Shown here: positions 21,690 to 33,949 of the stretch, one piece after another
Layout: each line of letters begins with the position of its first letter
Numbering within the stretch: the first letter of the stretch is position 1
Source: Whitmania pigra
Taxonomy: Eukaryota; Annelida; Clitellata; Hirudinida; Haemopidae
Assembly: GCA_021613335.1 (NCBI GenBank)
Contig: JAJTWR010000032.1
Coordinates: 1,191,001 to 1,255,000, forward strand
Direction of reading: 5' to 3'
Length of the DNA stretch: 64,000 bases
The notes under the pieces: generated by a model
Database searches by the model: none
What the model was told of the DNA's origin: nothing
Seen by the model: only the letters and a program-made list of their open reading frames with translations
Translations under genes and position numbers: made by a program

Positions 21690-23560
21690 TGGTAATAATT
21701 TATTTATTAAGTGCCACATGCATAGCGTCAGAGACGCCTTGTGTCTTCACTGTCCCATGAAGTCCTGAAGAGGTGGGTCTTCAGGTGACGCTTGAATGGG
21801 ATGGCTGGGCTCTGATGGTGGGGGGGGGAGTCTGTTCCAGACAGCTGGAGAGATATACGGGAAGCCACTTTTTGAAAGGATGATCTATGTACCGGTTGGT
21901 GAAGTTGATTGGTTGACGATGAGCGAAAACCAGGTTTTTGACGGCGATCTAATAGGTGATGGAAATAAGATGGGTTGGATGTTGTTAGAGTTTGATATGT
22001 CATGGTGGCAATTTTGAAAGTGATACGACTATGAATCGGCAATTTCTTCAGACAGTCCGTGCTACTGAGTATAGGGTTGAGGAGAACAAGCTTGGCAGGC
22101 TTGTTTTGGACGCGTTAATTAAAGAAGCAGATGTGCCATAAAGAAGAGAGTTGCAATAGTCTAGGCGAAAGAGAATAAGGCATGCAAGGGCGGAAGTTAT
22201 ATCAACGGAAAGTAGCGGAGGGATGAGCCGAAACGCCCAGATGAGATGATTGCAAGATTAGATAATAAAAGCGTAATGTTTTTTAAAGGTGAGGTGTGAT
22301 TCAAAAATAACACCGATGAGCTTGAGAGTAGTAAAAGGAAGGAGGGTGCCAGCGACGGTTATGGAAAGAGGAGGCGACAGAGTTTTCAGGCGAGCAGGTG
22401 TGCCAATGAACATAATTTCAGATTTATGAGAATTAAGTTGGATGGCACTTTCACAGATTTTCGAGTTGATCTGAGATACTATGGCTGGAGAGAATAGAGA
22501 AAAGACTTGTTTCATGGAAGGATATATTGAAGTTATGAACAATGTTAGACAAAGGTGAAGTATAGGTTGTGAAAAGCAAAGGTTCAAAGACAAAACCTTG
22601 AGAAACACCGGCAAGTAGTTTAACTGGAGGGGAGGAGTGATTGCCGAGTTTGATATATTGGGTTCTGTTGGAAAGGTAAGATTATAGCCAGGAGAGTGCA
22701 TGGCCATCAATTCCAAAGTCAGACTGGAGTCTCTCCAACAATATCTGGTCATTTATGGTATGAAAGGCAGGCGAGAGGTCGAGGCCGACTATCACAGCAA
22801 TTGCCCCTGCCACAGATGTCGGTGAGATTATTGAAGATGTGTGAAAAAGCTGTTTCTGTAGAAAAACCAGGTCTGTAGGCAGATTAGAGTGTAGAAAAAG
22901 CAGAAGATGCTGTGATATGAAAGCGAATTCTGGACAAAATGAGTCTTTCAAGCAGTTTAGACATAGTAGAGAGGATGGAGATAGGTCTGTAATTGGTAGG
23001 CGAGCTTGAATCGAGGTTAGGCCTTTTTAGAAGAGTAAAGACTTGGGCCAAACTTGGGACAAAGAAAGGTTTGCTTGTTTACAGAGTCAGTGTCGAAATT
23101 GCTGATTAGGAGTTCTTCAGAGAAGCAAAGAGGTCCTCAAAAAAAGTCCCAGTTGATCCTTCTGATGCTGCGGCGATGAATGATACGGGTGAGGTTTGTC
23201 AAAGGAGATATTGCAGGAGATGAGGTGATGATCAGAGTAGGTGACTTCATTTATTTCTATGCTTGAGATGAGGCTATCGTGTGATGATGGGGTGATGAGC
23301 AGGTCTAGCGTGTAGCTTTGGGAATGAGTTGGAGAAGTTACATGGAGGAGTCCATGGAAGTCGATCAATTTTCGAAGTTGTTGGACTTCAATTCATGACG
23401 GTGAATGATAGCGAGGCTGTACATGATGCATCCAGGGGCATCGGACGGTATCCAAGTTTCAGCCAAAATAAACATGTCATCGAGAAGACGTCGCATCGCG
23501 CATGCTATTTTTTATTATGGCGGCCTTTTTAACATCCGATCTTAAATTAAGTAGGCCAAG
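21690..23560 (-). mobile_element. L2-like LINE, degenerate copy 1
   Basis: On the minus strand, endonuclease-like sequence (Y-T-L-D-L-L-I-T, then S-D-H-H-L-I-S-C-N-I) lies at 23117-23368. Reverse-transcriptase sequence follows at 22682-22870 (G-L-D-L-S-P-A-F-H-T-I), and C-terminal sequence at 21728-22042 (S-R-I-T-F-K-I-A-T-M-T-Y; F-K-R-H-L-K-T-H-L-F). These fit L2/CR1-type LINEs. The frame is broken many times. The copy at 37960-39030 retains another subset of the element. Confidence 0.8.
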
Positions 23561-24650
23561 TTTCAAATAGGTCTGGCATCTACAGGCTTAGAAGTTGCAA
23601 CTTGAAGTGAGTTTTAGAGCGAACTCGTCGGGAGCTCCATATTTTATGAAAAATTAATTTTCTCACCGCTCTGATGACTTTCAAACATTCTATTGAGAAG
23701 TTCTTCTCGAGTATATGAAGCAAGAGCCATGTAGAATCTTCGCTTGGTTTGACTATGATCCAAGAGAACAGCGAAAACACAAAAAACACGTGGTGCGTTT
23801 TCGCCAACGAGCGATAATAACGACACCAACGCTTAGTGATATGTATGGTTTGCTGCTCAAAATATGCCCAGTAAAACCAATTAAGTGTTCACATGTCTCA
23901 ATGGCTGCTGGTAAAGCAAAATGTGAGTCTTTGCTTCTTCATCATTTGCAATGTGGAGTTCCACGTTGTTGAGTGGAGCTATCTTGTGTCAAAGACTCAG
24001 ATTCCTGGTTAAGTTTGCTTTGTTTAGTTGCCTGAAATAACCAACAATTATTCATTAGATATAGTAACCAAAAATCAAATACGAAAGATGTAATATTATA
24101 TTGAAGAGAATCTTTAATCAGACTACAACAAAGCCATTTTGGACGCAAAGCACTTACAATTTATAACAATCAAAGATTACTTTCTATGGAACTTTATTTT
24201 CAAAAATTATTTCCATGCTATTCAACCGTATCCACATTACTTTTATTCAAAATTTACAATTTAAACAATAAAACAATAATTTAATTTGCTTTATCGTGCA
24301 TCGCATCTAACCTAGCATGCAAAGGATGATTTCCTGAAGTCTATTGAGTAAACAAGACAAAAAAACAAGAAATCGTCAGAGAGGCCGGGGAGTTGTTCTG
24401 GAATATTCTGCTGCAGAACAATAGTGCAGGATAATAGGTCGGAGAACTGACAAAGATGCTATTGTATGAAGCACGCTTGCAATGCTAATCACCTTATATT
24501 ATTTCACTAATTATTAGGATTTCCAATTCAAATCTAAATGGGAAAGACCCCGAAAATTTGAGAATTTATTGTAAAAAAATAAAATTGATATTACATAACG
24601 ACGTATTTAAATTTGGTAATTATTTTATCAGCTTCATTTTATCAACCGTC
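23561..24650. other. Duplicated non-coding stretch
   Basis: The sequence matches 39030-40060. A short minus-strand frame, M-A-L-A-S-Y-T-R-E, near 23700 is shared by both copies and may be the 5' part of the adjacent LINE. I see no gene. Confidence 0.45.
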
Positions 24651-24689
24651 AGGAGAAATATCCTTCTTTGTCCAAAAAACAACATATTC

Positions 24690-26265
24690 AGGCAATCCTT
24701 TAATCAAAACCAGCACACTTAATTTATGAAATATCATCCAGATCACCAATTGAATGCTTCAAATTCTGCTCTAAAGTGATCGCAAGAGTTTTAAGTATGA
24801 TAAGCAAAGAAAATTCTGTTCACTTTAAAAGGATGTTATTCGCAGTGTTGTAAAAATTACCTCATTTCGGTAACTAGTTACAAGTAAAAGTAATACCTCA
24901 AAAAGCTACTTAAGTATAAGTAAGAGTATTGTCTCAAAAATTTACTCAAGTAAAAGTTAAAAGTTACAGCGTCTAAAGGTTACTTTTAAGTAAAAATTAC
25001 AAGTAACTTTGATGCCGCCATTATTGTGATCATACATCATTCCGTATTATTTAAAAGAAATTGTTTCTCTTATCGTTAAAACAATTACTGGTATTAACTG
25101 CTAGTACTAACAGTCATTAAGTAATAACATTTGAACTAATGCATTCTTTTGGTGTTTTTATTATTTATTACATTACAATCACAAATTTTTGTTAATTTTT
25201 AACATAACGAAGTCCTCGAATAGTTTGTCACTCATTATGGTCCTTCAGCTGTTCTTTGTCATACCAGAAGAGCTGAATAAACGTTCAACAGCTGCACTAG
25301 CTGGCAGAGGAGTGTTCAACTGGATAAATAATTTCTTCAGGGTATCGCTTCCAGTAATAATGTTCATGTCATCTGATCGGTCTCGAAGATACTGCATCAG
25401 AATATCAGTTGACCTTGTGCAATTGAAGAAACTGTCTTCAATACTGTCAGCATCAGATGAACGAGAGCTCAAAGCTCGTCCATCTTTGGTGCATTAGAAG
25501 ATGCTATTTTGGCTACCAGTTTCTCATCAAGCTTGACAATCGTTAGCAACAGATATACCATATTCCTTAACTTCTGTTGGATGCATGCGTTCCACGTGCT
25601 TCTTCAAGTTAGATGAAGAACCTTCATATGCTGAACATGTAGTTTTTGTTTCTGTTGGCAGAGTAGGCATGCATACTTATATGATTTTCCTTTGATTGAA
25701 ATCTGAACATTTTGTTCAAATACGGCCACGGACTATCTTCACCCTTGTTCCTCTTATCTTCGCTAACGACACTAAAAATGGCTTCAAATGAATCCATACT
25801 ACGATATATTAAATCTTATATTATTATATGTATATATATTATTATATATTAAAAAAGCTTCGGTATGACTAATCAACAATTTCCGATTTAAAACAAAAAC
25901 GACCGGCGATAACCACAATAACAAAAGAGCGATGATCGGGAAGGGGAAGGTTCTCGAACGAACCAAAGAATAACAATCTAGAATTTAAATTTTTTTTTAA
26001 ATAAATTAAACTAATTTAAAATGTTATTTATGTTACTTTGTAACGTCTTGCTCCAAAAAGGTAACAAATTAAAAGTATGACCAAAAATAGTAATTTGTTA
26101 CAAGTAAGAGTACAAAAATTTTTTTGTAATTGTTACAAGTAAAAATTACCAAAAATTGTAATTAATTACAGTAACGAATTACATGTAATTCGATACTGCA
26201 CAACACTGGTTATTCGTCATGATTATGTCAGTGGATTTGCCAGGTTAGGAAATAATGCAGATATT
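24690..26265 (+). pseudogene. PAN-type exon, split by hAT insertion
   Basis: The plus strand encodes Y-E-I-S-S-R-S-P-I-E-C-F-K-F-C, and later K-F-C-S-L-stop-K-D-V-I-R, then H-D-Y-V-S-G-F-A-R-L. This matches the PAN-like module of the lectin genes (D-V-I-R-Y-D-Y). The hAT element at 24843-26208 sits inside the D-V-I-R codons. A stop codon and a frame change show that the exon is decayed. The copy at 40090-40300 lacks the insertion. Confidence 0.7.
24843..26208 (-). mobile_element. hAT transposon, internally deleted copy 1
   Basis: The 1366-bp element begins CAGTGTTGT and ends ACAACACTG. It is flanked by the perfect 8-bp duplication GTTATTCG (24835-24842 and 26209-26216). Both subterminal regions carry many TTAC/GTAA motifs. 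The minus strand holds a transposase start at 25797, a frame-shifted BED-type zinc finger (L-L-C-Q-Q, then S-N-L-K-K-H-V-E-R-M-H) and the C-terminal dimerisation domain at 25245-25472 (L-P-A-S-A-A-V-E-R-L-F-S). The catalytic core is missing, so the element depended on another transposase. Confidence 0.95.
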
Positions 26266-26279
26266 AAAAATTTTAAAAA

Positions 26280-27560
26280 TGTATTACTATTTGTTGCCAT
26301 TGATAAATTTAATAAAATACTTCCATTCATTCCATTTCAATATCAACAGTCATCTTTCCAAATTCCATCAATACTAAAGTTAATTGATAGCGCTTTCACC
26401 ACCTAAACAATTTATGGACATTTTATGGAGTTTTATTATGTCAACCAACTTTTGTGAGCCATACAATAAAATTATTTTCTGGATAAGAAATGATAGCTAC
26501 AAAATATTATTAAAAACATTTGAGTTGCACTCACTTCGTTAGATGAATAATATCAGTTAATTTAATAAAATTAACAAAAAATCGATTTAAGCAACTGGCA
26601 TGATAAGCATGCAAAATGCCATAAATGTCGACTACAATTTTTTTTTGGCTAAATAAAATTGGCCCTTCATAAAACTTATAAAACATATAACTTTTAACAA
26701 CTATTGAGCTACATATGCCTGTTTAGTTGTGAGAAGCGTTGATGAGGCTGATAGCCACGAACATGTTTCCTTGTTTGACAGACAACCTTGTTATGTTATC
26801 TCAGGAAAATTTTGATGTTTTTGATCTGGAGTTGTTGCATGCAAAGTTTAATCGTTACATTCTTGGGTACAACATGGCACATCTAGAGCATTAAGGTACT
26901 TCCAAGTGGATCCCGAGCCACAAAAGTTTGAGAATATCTGTTCTAAGAAGTGGCATAAATTTTCGCAATATTTTTTATTGCACGGAGCATCATATTGCAT
27001 TAATTGATTTGTTTCGCTTATTATCGATCAATATTTTGCAATAGTTACATTAAATTCACTCCGACTGTTCTATGTGCGTCATTATGTGAAAAGAAATATC
27101 TTTCCACCTTCAAAAGGGAATTTATTCGAGCAATTTTCTGCAGCCAAACCGTACTCCATATTATGATATTAGTGAATCTATCAAAGAAAGCCATGTTGGA
27201 AAGTTTACATGTTAGCTTAAAATTCATTAAGTCTTGATAGATTAAATAATTTTTTTTAAATACCTGATATTTTAAGGCGTGGAGACAACGTGGTACATTT
27301 TATTATATAATTAAATAATTATACTTGCCAAGGACGTGAAAGAATAAAGAAAAGCACAGACGGTCAAGGAAATCCTCCCTTTTCCAAGCAATTCCACTCC
27401 TCAAGAAACGGTAAACAGTCGAATAGGGACCTCCGGAAGACTCGATGTCCTAGTTTCATTTCAACAGAAGTTTTAGTTTTTGAAGTTTTATTTACGATCT
27501 AAAGTTTTATTTCCTGGACCCTCCTGTTCCTTCAGTTTCTGCTAATAATATAAAGAACAA
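26280..27560. other. Intergenic, partly duplicated
   Basis: The part 26217-26450 matches 40251-40490. The remainder is AT-rich with no recognisable gene. Confidence 0.5.
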
Positions 27561-27639
27561 TTCATTATTTCAGGTTCAAAGCAGTTACAGTGACCAGTGC
27601 CATGGCTCTCAATTGACATACCATTGATTCAGACCACTA

Positions 27640-28430
27640 AAATCGACCACCACAAATTTGCTGGAGTGTGTTTATGACTGGACTACTTCACAGCAACGAC
27701 GTCAGCAAACAGACATAATTTATTTCGACTTTCAAAAAGCCTTTGATTCTGTAATACATACAAAATTACTCAACAAAGTTAAATTGTATGATATTATCAT
27801 ATTATTGTTTCGGTGGCTTTCCGTTTCAAAGAAAATAGCATGTCCTCATAAATGACTCAATATACTGTGAAGTTAACGTTACCAGTGGTGTGACACAGGG
27901 AAGTGTTTTAGGCCCTACTCAGTTTCTAATCTACATCAATGACGTAGTCAACTCCCTACCTAAGGATATCACAATTAAACTATTTGCTGACGATATTGAA
28001 ATTAAAAAATCACTGTCAATGGATGATTATATTCTTCAGAGGGCATCAACTTATTCACTACTACTAGGAGCAGGAAGTGGCAACTAAACCTAGCCAAGGA
28101 AAAATGCTTAAATTGTTTAATTAAAACTAGTTCCAGGAATGGAATCTGTCCAGCAATATTGCATTGATGACATCTTGCTCACCACAGTTGATAAAACCAG
28201 AAATTTTGGCGTCACCATAGATTCAGACTTGAAATTCCGACTTCACATTGACGACAGCACACACAAGGCTGCAATCCGTTCAAGACTAATTCTCAAATCA
28301 TTCACATGTAGGGACAACTCTTCTTACCAAAGCTTTCTGTGTCAGACCAATCCTTGAGTACAGCTGTCAGGTATGGAACCCTCACCATAAATACCTGAGG
28401 TAGAACATTGAAAAAATCAAAACACGTAGA
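27640..28430 (+). mobile_element. LINE reverse transcriptase fragment
   Basis: Broken frames read D-I-I-Y-F-D-F-Q-K-A-F-D-S-V, then V-T-Q-G-S-V-L-G-P-T-Q-F-L-I-Y-I-N-D, then I-K-L-F-A-D-D-I. These are reverse-transcriptase motifs, including the catalytic A-D-D. A later frame has N-F-G-V-T-I-D-S-D-L-K-F. Several frameshifts make it non-functional. Confidence 0.85.
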
Positions 28431-28439
28431 AATTTATTA

Positions 28440-29130
28440 TAGTAATTATTATTATGGTAAGATAATAATTATTTTATTTATTTTATCTGTTTATCATTTG
28501 TTAATCTATTAAATTTATCTCTTAAAATTGTTTTATTTTGTTAAAAATTGCGATGGTCATGCTTAAGTTTTGCGCTGATCAGCATTTCAGTTGTAAACCA
28601 TCTAGTTCTATTGTTTTATGTGTTTTTCATTTGTTGAGCATATTTGATTGAACATATCGAATACGTGCAGAAAAGATTTACCAAATCCATTGCAGCAGTT
28701 CGAAACCACTACTATCTCATCCGTCTCAAACTTCTCGGACTCTTCAACGACGACGCATTATTTTAGATTATTGTTTCAAAATTTTGCACGGTTTTGCCAA
28801 AACCTTTTGAAATGCATTAAATGTTCTTATTAACGCATGACACGTGGTCATATCTTAAAACTACAAGCAGACATATGCAAAATAGACGCCACAAAATTCT
28901 CATTTATTAATCGTTTTATAAAAATCTGGAACTCGATCCCCAAAGAGATAATGTCAGCAGGTATGTTTTCATGTTTTAAAAGTTTTGTTTCGCATGCTGA
29001 CTTCAATCGCTTTTTAATTGTTGTTGACTGAAATTCGAGAAAATCGATGATTTGCTCGACTGCTATATTTCTTTTGTTTCATTTTCGATCGTCGTTGATT
29101 TCCCACAAATGTTTTCCTCCACTTTCGTAA
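28440..29130 (+). mobile_element. LINE 3' region, copy X3
   Basis: It shares E-H-I-E-Y-V-Q-K-R-F-T-K-S-I and F-I-N-R-F-I-K-I-W-N-S-I-P-K-E with copies at 17408, 33950 and 43625. The left part (TTAATCTATTAAATTTATCTC near 28505-28522) is the empty-site equivalent of the hAT insertion at 42248. Confidence 0.75.
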
Positions 29131-29338
29131 AATACAATAACTCAGTACGCCAGTAACTCAACCTTAACCAACATAACAACAACCAAAAGTGAACGCTCAT
29201 TCAACTACGGCGTCACAGATCAAAACAGTGCAGTTTTGCAGGAAAACATTGAACTTGAAGAGTGTCGTCATGCAACGTTGTCATGTGAAAAAGCAAAGCC
29301 ATTTGATCAATCGATACTGCCGTCATCATCAATTGCGC

Positions 29339-29345
29339 TATAAAA
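29339..29345 (+). promoter_or_regulatory. TATA box of lectin gene
   Basis: TATAAAA lies 58 bp before the proposed ATG, a plausible core-promoter distance. The 44-kb copy has lost it. Confidence 0.5.
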
Positions 29346-29402
29346 CAGATTACTCGCGAGTAACGTGATGTCAATATCAAAAACCTATTGATTATCTTAA
29401 AC

Positions 29403-30946
29403 ATGAAATTATACGTAATGCATATATCTTCAGTAAATAACGTAAATTCTATGATCTACTCAATCATTCTTATGACAGTATGGTGGTCTTTATGTTATAG
29501 CACGTCAAGCGAAATTTCTGTTCGTCTTCAGAAAAAGTCCTATTCGAATATCAATCTGTGCAAAAGTGGTACTCCGATTTATGAAAGATCAGCCAGGTCA
29601 GCGATCGAATGTTTCAGATTTTGTCAAATTCAACTTGGAAACAATTGCAAGAGCTTCAGATATATACAAAGAGAATCAAAATATCAAGATCTTTATCAAG
29701 ATGTCATTCATTATGACTACAATGAAAATGCTAATGGGACGTGCAAAGGCTACCAGATTATGCCCGGCAAGATCTTATAATTTTTTTATTGAACCGAACA
29801 TAGATAGATATTAGAGTATGTTTATTTAGATATACATACAGAAATTTAGTTTAAAAAATTGTTGAAATTAGAAAAATTATCTCAAGATTTAGTTTGAAGG
29901 GATTGATAGGCTGCTGTTTAGACAAACTATTTTACAGTTTACATTAAGTTCATGTGATTTCGGTCATCTAAATGGAAGTTTCATTATTATTATTATTATA
30001 TATAAATTATAATATTCTACCTTTGGTAATTTAGAAGGTTGAAAATGTAAATCAATATGCAATGTTAAAAAGTTATAACATTTCCTGAATTACCAACTGA
30101 ATTACGAATTGTTTCTAGCGTTGAGAACAAAGCAGATTTAGGCCGATTCACTGCATACTGCATCTCATTCTGAGTCACTCGAGATCAAATTTAATAAGCA
30201 TTTAAAATAAAATTTAAAAAATAAAACACCTGCAAAGTATGATGGATTCCTCTGATGATTTATTTTTATATAACTCGTATTAACAAGCCGGTTAATTAAT
30301 TTCCAGTTTGTTTCACTTCCAAGTAAACAAATATATGTAAATTATTTATGCTATAAAGAAAAATCTTTTATTTTTACATTAATGTAATTAAATTATTGGC
30401 TCATCTGTTTAGTTGTTTCATTTCTTTAAAAACCAGATTGTCCTAGTGGGTTTAAATATTTACTCGAAGGAAACAAATGCGTGAAATTGATTGTTGGCAA
30501 TTGGGATTGGTACAAAGCCAAACAAATGTGCAACTCTTTGCATCCTCGTTCTCATCTTGTTATTGTGGATCTCAAGAATGATTCTCTGCTGTTCTCTCGT
30601 TTCTTAGAGAAAGAAAGCAAGTATTTCTCTCCAATGTCTTGGTTGATCGAATTTAAATTAATTGTATTCAATTTTTTGATCAGTTTTCCCAAACAGCCCT
30701 GGATATAATACATACTGGTGTGCTGGCCTCAGTCCTTACATAAACGGATCCCGAGGAAGGTTCCAATGGAGTCTCTTTCCAGGTGTTGTTCAACCGTTGA
30801 AAGCCACAACACCTTGGTATCCTGGAGAACCTAATTCTTATTCATTTTCATATGAAAATTGTATTCATTTGAGATACATGACCGATTTAAATGATTGTGA
30901 TTGCTGGATACAGATGTGTGTTCTCTGTGAAATTGATATGAATTGA
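29403..30946 (+). CDS. Secreted PAN-like + C-type lectin protein
   Basis: The three-exon model is 29403-29766, 30437-30641 and 30697-30946. Phases 1 then 2 agree and give 272 residues. Exon 1 encodes a hydrophobic signal segment (M-I-Y-S-I-I-L-M-T-V-W-W-S-L) and a PAN/Apple-like cysteine module (L-C-K-S-G-T-P, A-I-E-C-F-R-F-C, C-K-S-F-R-Y). Exons 2 and 3 encode a C-type lectin domain (L-L-E-G-N-K-C, G-N-W-D-W, W-Y-P-G-E-P-N, V-L-C-E-I). The E-P-N triplet usually marks mannose-type, calcium-dependent sugar binding. The second half-site is L-N-D rather than W-N-D, so binding is uncertain. The first intron uses a GC donor, and the second intron is only 55 bp. A role in recognition or immunity is inferred. 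Confidence 0.75.
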
Positions 30947-30949
30947 TTT

Positions 30950-31330
30950 TTGTTATTGTTATGATTAGATTCAATTACATTTGCTTAAAGTGAACGCGAG
31001 TTCTCTAGCTTCTAATAACTTTACATCTTTTATGAGAATTTGTTTTGTTTAATTGGCATTGACAATGATAAATTGTAATTAGACCTAAAAATCAACAATG
31101 TTCAGAATATTCAAGAACCTGATAAGAGAACCGTTAGGAATGTAGTTCTGCTAGTCAGGCCTGTATTTAGGGGGAGGTTCAAACCCCCAGAAATATTACA
31201 AAAAGATTTTATTTGTAAATTTTATTGACTTTTATTACAAAATAAAATCATTACAAAACAACCTTTATTTATTATTATTATTATTATTATTATAATTTGA
31301 TTTTGTGTTTGATTTTGAAAAATAAAAAAA
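30950..31330. other. 3' flank and short TTA repeat
   Basis: This is non-coding DNA after the lectin gene, with a short (TTA)n tract at 31266-31292. No gene is visible. Confidence 0.5.
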
Positions 31331-31344
31331 AAATTAATTGTTTG

Positions 31345-31846
31345 GACGAATGCACCATGGCGCACAAGAAAGCTATCGAAAGCCTTGACATTACTCTTAG
31401 AGATTTGTGGAGAAATAACATCTTGATGGGAGGAACTCTGTTACTCCTCTGAGGATATTTCCGTCAAACTCTGCCCGTCATATCAAAGTTAACACCGGCC
31501 GATGAAATCCATGCATGTTTAAAACATTCATTTTTGTGGAGACATGTGCAAAAGATTACTTTAAAGCAAAACATGAGAATACACCTTGGAGATGACGGTG
31601 CTCAACATTTTTCAAACAAACTACTGGATATTGGAAATGGTAGATTAAATGTCAATTCTTCAGGGAATATTCAACTCTTATCAGATTTTTGTAACCTGGT
31701 TTCTACAGTAGCAGAATTAATTGATGCATTTTATCTAACGGTTTGCACAAGCTATGAACATTCAAACTGGTTGCAAGAGAGGGCCATTCTTGCTGCCAAA
31801 AATGTTCATGAAATCAACAATAAAATTATGTCAACGTTACCAGGTC
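31345..31846 (+). mobile_element. Helitron helicase, central fragment
   Basis: Reading E-C-T-M-A-H-K-K-A-I-E-S-L-D, then M-G-G-T-L-L-L-L-stop-G-Y-F-R-Q-T-L-P-V-I, then [10 protein letters not shown] and L-L-D-I-G-N-G, the frame follows the Pif1-like helicase of Helitrons. A TGA (31451-31453) replaces the serine of the usual L-S-G-D-F-R-Q motif. The fragment ends near 31846, where LINE sequence continues in the same frame. Confidence 0.85.
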
Positions 31847-32877
31847 CATACATAACAGTTGGTGAACACTTTGGAACAAGTGATCATCAAGTTGTCAGAT
31901 GGAACATTTATTTAGACAACGAGGATTTAAAAAAAGAGAACCTAGATTCTAAAAACTTTTTTAAGGCTGACTATGACAAAATACGGAATGAGTTAGAGAA
32001 AACAAACTTAGCTAAAAAAATAGAATTTGCTACTGTAGAAGAAGCTTGGGCAATAATCAAGAAAGAGCTAAAACTAGTTGTGGATAAATATATCCCAAGC
32101 AGAGGCAGAACTCAGAAAAGACAGCCATGGCTTACGAAGCAGGTCATCAAATGCAAAAGAGCTAAGTATAAAGCATGGAAGAAATTACAAGGAATGACAA
32201 AAATAAAATCTGGAGAGGAAAAAGAGCTTAAGGATTTAAAACAAAAATATCAGAAACAGAGAAATGCATCAAACAGAATTAATAAAAAAGCATTACTAGA
32301 ATATGAGAACAAATTAGCAAAGAATGTTAAAAGTGATAGCAAGAGCTTTTTCAGATACGTTAGATGTAAACAAAAAGTAAGGGACAAAATTGGACCATTA
32401 CAAAATAGTGAGGGGCAAACAGTTGATTCAGTAGAGGAAACAGCCAATATATTAAATAGCTACTTCAGTTCAGTTTTTACTAAGGAAACGATAGGGAATA
32501 TACCAGAACTGCCAAGGAGAATCCAAGAGATTGAGATAAAGTTAGATACAGTAAACTTCTCAAAAACAGGGGTAATTAAGCAACTGGAAAATTTGAAAGT
32601 AGACAAGAGCCCTGGCATAGACAACCTACATCCTAAACTACTATATGAGACAAGAACAGCTATAGGCGAAGCATTGGCAATCTTATTTGTCAAATCGTTT
32701 GACTCAGGAACAATACCAAGAGATTGGAAAGATGCAATAGTAGTTCCTCTATTCAAAAAGGGAAGTAGGAGTTTGCCATCCAACTACAGGCCAGTAAGCT
32801 TAACTTCTACAGTTTGCAAGGTAATGGAAAGAATGATCAAAGAGGCTGTATCAACTTTTTTGGAAGAAACGATGTGA
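31534..32877 (+). CDS. Chimeric Helitron-LINE open frame
   Basis: A single 447-codon frame joins about 104 codons of Helitron helicase to about 340 codons of LINE endonuclease/reverse transcriptase without a stop. It most likely arose when a 5'-truncated LINE inserted in frame. It is not expected to be a working gene: both halves are incomplete and the frame ends by frameshift inside the polymerase. It is listed because an automated gene finder would call it as one protein. Confidence 0.6.
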   Translation: MWRHVQKITLKQNMRIHLGDDGAQHFSNKLLDIGNGRLNVNSSGNIQLLSDFCNLVSTVAELIDAFYLTVCTSYEHSNWLQERAILAAKNVHEINNKIMSTLPGPYITVGEHFGTSDHQVVRWNIYLDNEDLKKENLDSKNFFKADYDKIRNELEKTNLAKKIEFATVEEAWAIIKKELKLVVDKYIPSRGRTQKRQPWLTKQVIKCKRAKYKAWKKLQGMTKIKSGEEKELKDLKQKYQKQRNASNRINKKALLEYENKLAKNVKSDSKSFFRYVRCKQKVRDKIGPLQNSEGQTVDSVEETANILNSYFSSVFTKETIGNIPELPRRIQEIEIKLDTVNFSKTGVIKQLENLKVDKSPGIDNLHPKLLYETRTAIGEALAILFVKSFDSGTIPRDWKDAIVVPLFKKGSRSLPSNYRPVSLTSTVCKVMERMIKEAVSTFLEETM

Positions 32878-33640
32878 TTGGAAAGAGCCAACAGGGTTTT
32901 ACTAAGAACAGATCGTGTCTTGATCTACTTGAGTTTTTTGAAGAAATTTATGAGTGGGTTGATCATGACAAGGCTGTAGATGTAGTGTACCTAGACTTCG
33001 CAAAAGCATTTGATAAGGTGCCCCATCAAAGGCTTCAAAAAAAGCTCAGTGCATGTGGGATTGAAGGCAAACTATTACATTGGTTTACAAACTGGTTGAC
33101 ATATAGGAGACAGAAGGTAGGCATGGGAGGAATTTATTCAGAATGGCAACCAGTACTTAGCGACGTCCCACAAGGATCGGTGCTTGGACCTGTACTGTTC
33201 TGCATATACATAAATGATCTGGATGATGGCAAGATCTAAGTTATCCAAGTTTGCTGACGACACCAAAGTAGCAAGAAGTGTCAGCAAGCAAGAAGATGTA
33301 GATACACTTCAGGAAGATCTTAAAAAGTTATTCAAATGTTCTCTTTATCATTCCAAGTACTCTGTTTGCTTTTTTAGCAACTTCCATGCACTGTTGAGAT
33401 GCTTTTCCGTTGTTCTGCATTATTACCCAAGATCCCTTTCATGATTAGACTGCTCCAGAATGCTTCCTCCAAATACATATTCAACTTTCGTGTTTTTGCA
33501 TGCCATATGCATAATGGAGCATCTGCCAATCTTCTGCCCATTTGAATAATTTGTTAAAGTCTTCCTTAAGTATACCCAGTGTTTCAGTGCAAATTCATTT
33601 ATCAAAAATGATAAACGGAACCAACTCACCACAAACAGGG
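31846..33640 (+). mobile_element. CR1/Rex-like LINE with inverted end
   Basis: From 31846 the frame reads F-G-T-S-D-H-Q-V-V (endonuclease end), then [13 protein letters not shown] and [10 protein letters not shown] frameshift near 32870 is followed by [14 protein letters not shown] and [11 protein letters not shown], and another near 33235 by K-F-A-D-D-T-K-V. At about 33337 the strand flips: 33338-33632 on the minus strand continues the same polymerase (L-F-K-W-A-E-D-W-Q-M, E-R-D-L-G, K-K-A-N-R-V-L-G-M-I-K). This internal inversion fits twin priming during insertion. Confidence 0.85.
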
Positions 33641-33949
33641 CTACAAAACTGGTTTTTATTCCCCAAAACTTAAAGCTGTAAGCTTCTTCAGAAGGTAACT
33701 ACAACTCTGTAGCAGAAGACTATTTGGTGAAATGGACTCAGAACTTGATTTAAATTAGCACTGTTGCTCTTGTTTTTTTATTATTTTTTACTTATGTTGC
33801 AATAAACTTGTTTAACTAATCATGAACCATCACTTTTCAACAAATTTAAAAAAAACAAAAAAAAACATAAAAAACAATAAAAAAACCATAAAAAAAAAAC
33901 TCATAAAAAACTCGGACCAAAAAAAACATGTTTTTTTACATCTCTAGTT
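33640..33949. other. A-rich tract and possible retroelement 3' end
   Basis: A stretch at 33650-33700, read on the minus strand, contains TTCTGAAGAAGCTTACAGC, resembling 3' ends of some Penelope-like or LINE elements. An A-rich run at 33843-33930 follows. Assignment is weak. Confidence 0.35.

Larger units (their letters stand above)
18831..24842. repeat. Segmental duplication, copy 1
   Basis: This region is colinear with about 35335-40250 (same lectin gene, same LINE, same PAN exon, same order and orientation). The match is broken by differing deletions in the LINE and by the hAT insertion at 24843. Confidence 0.85.
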
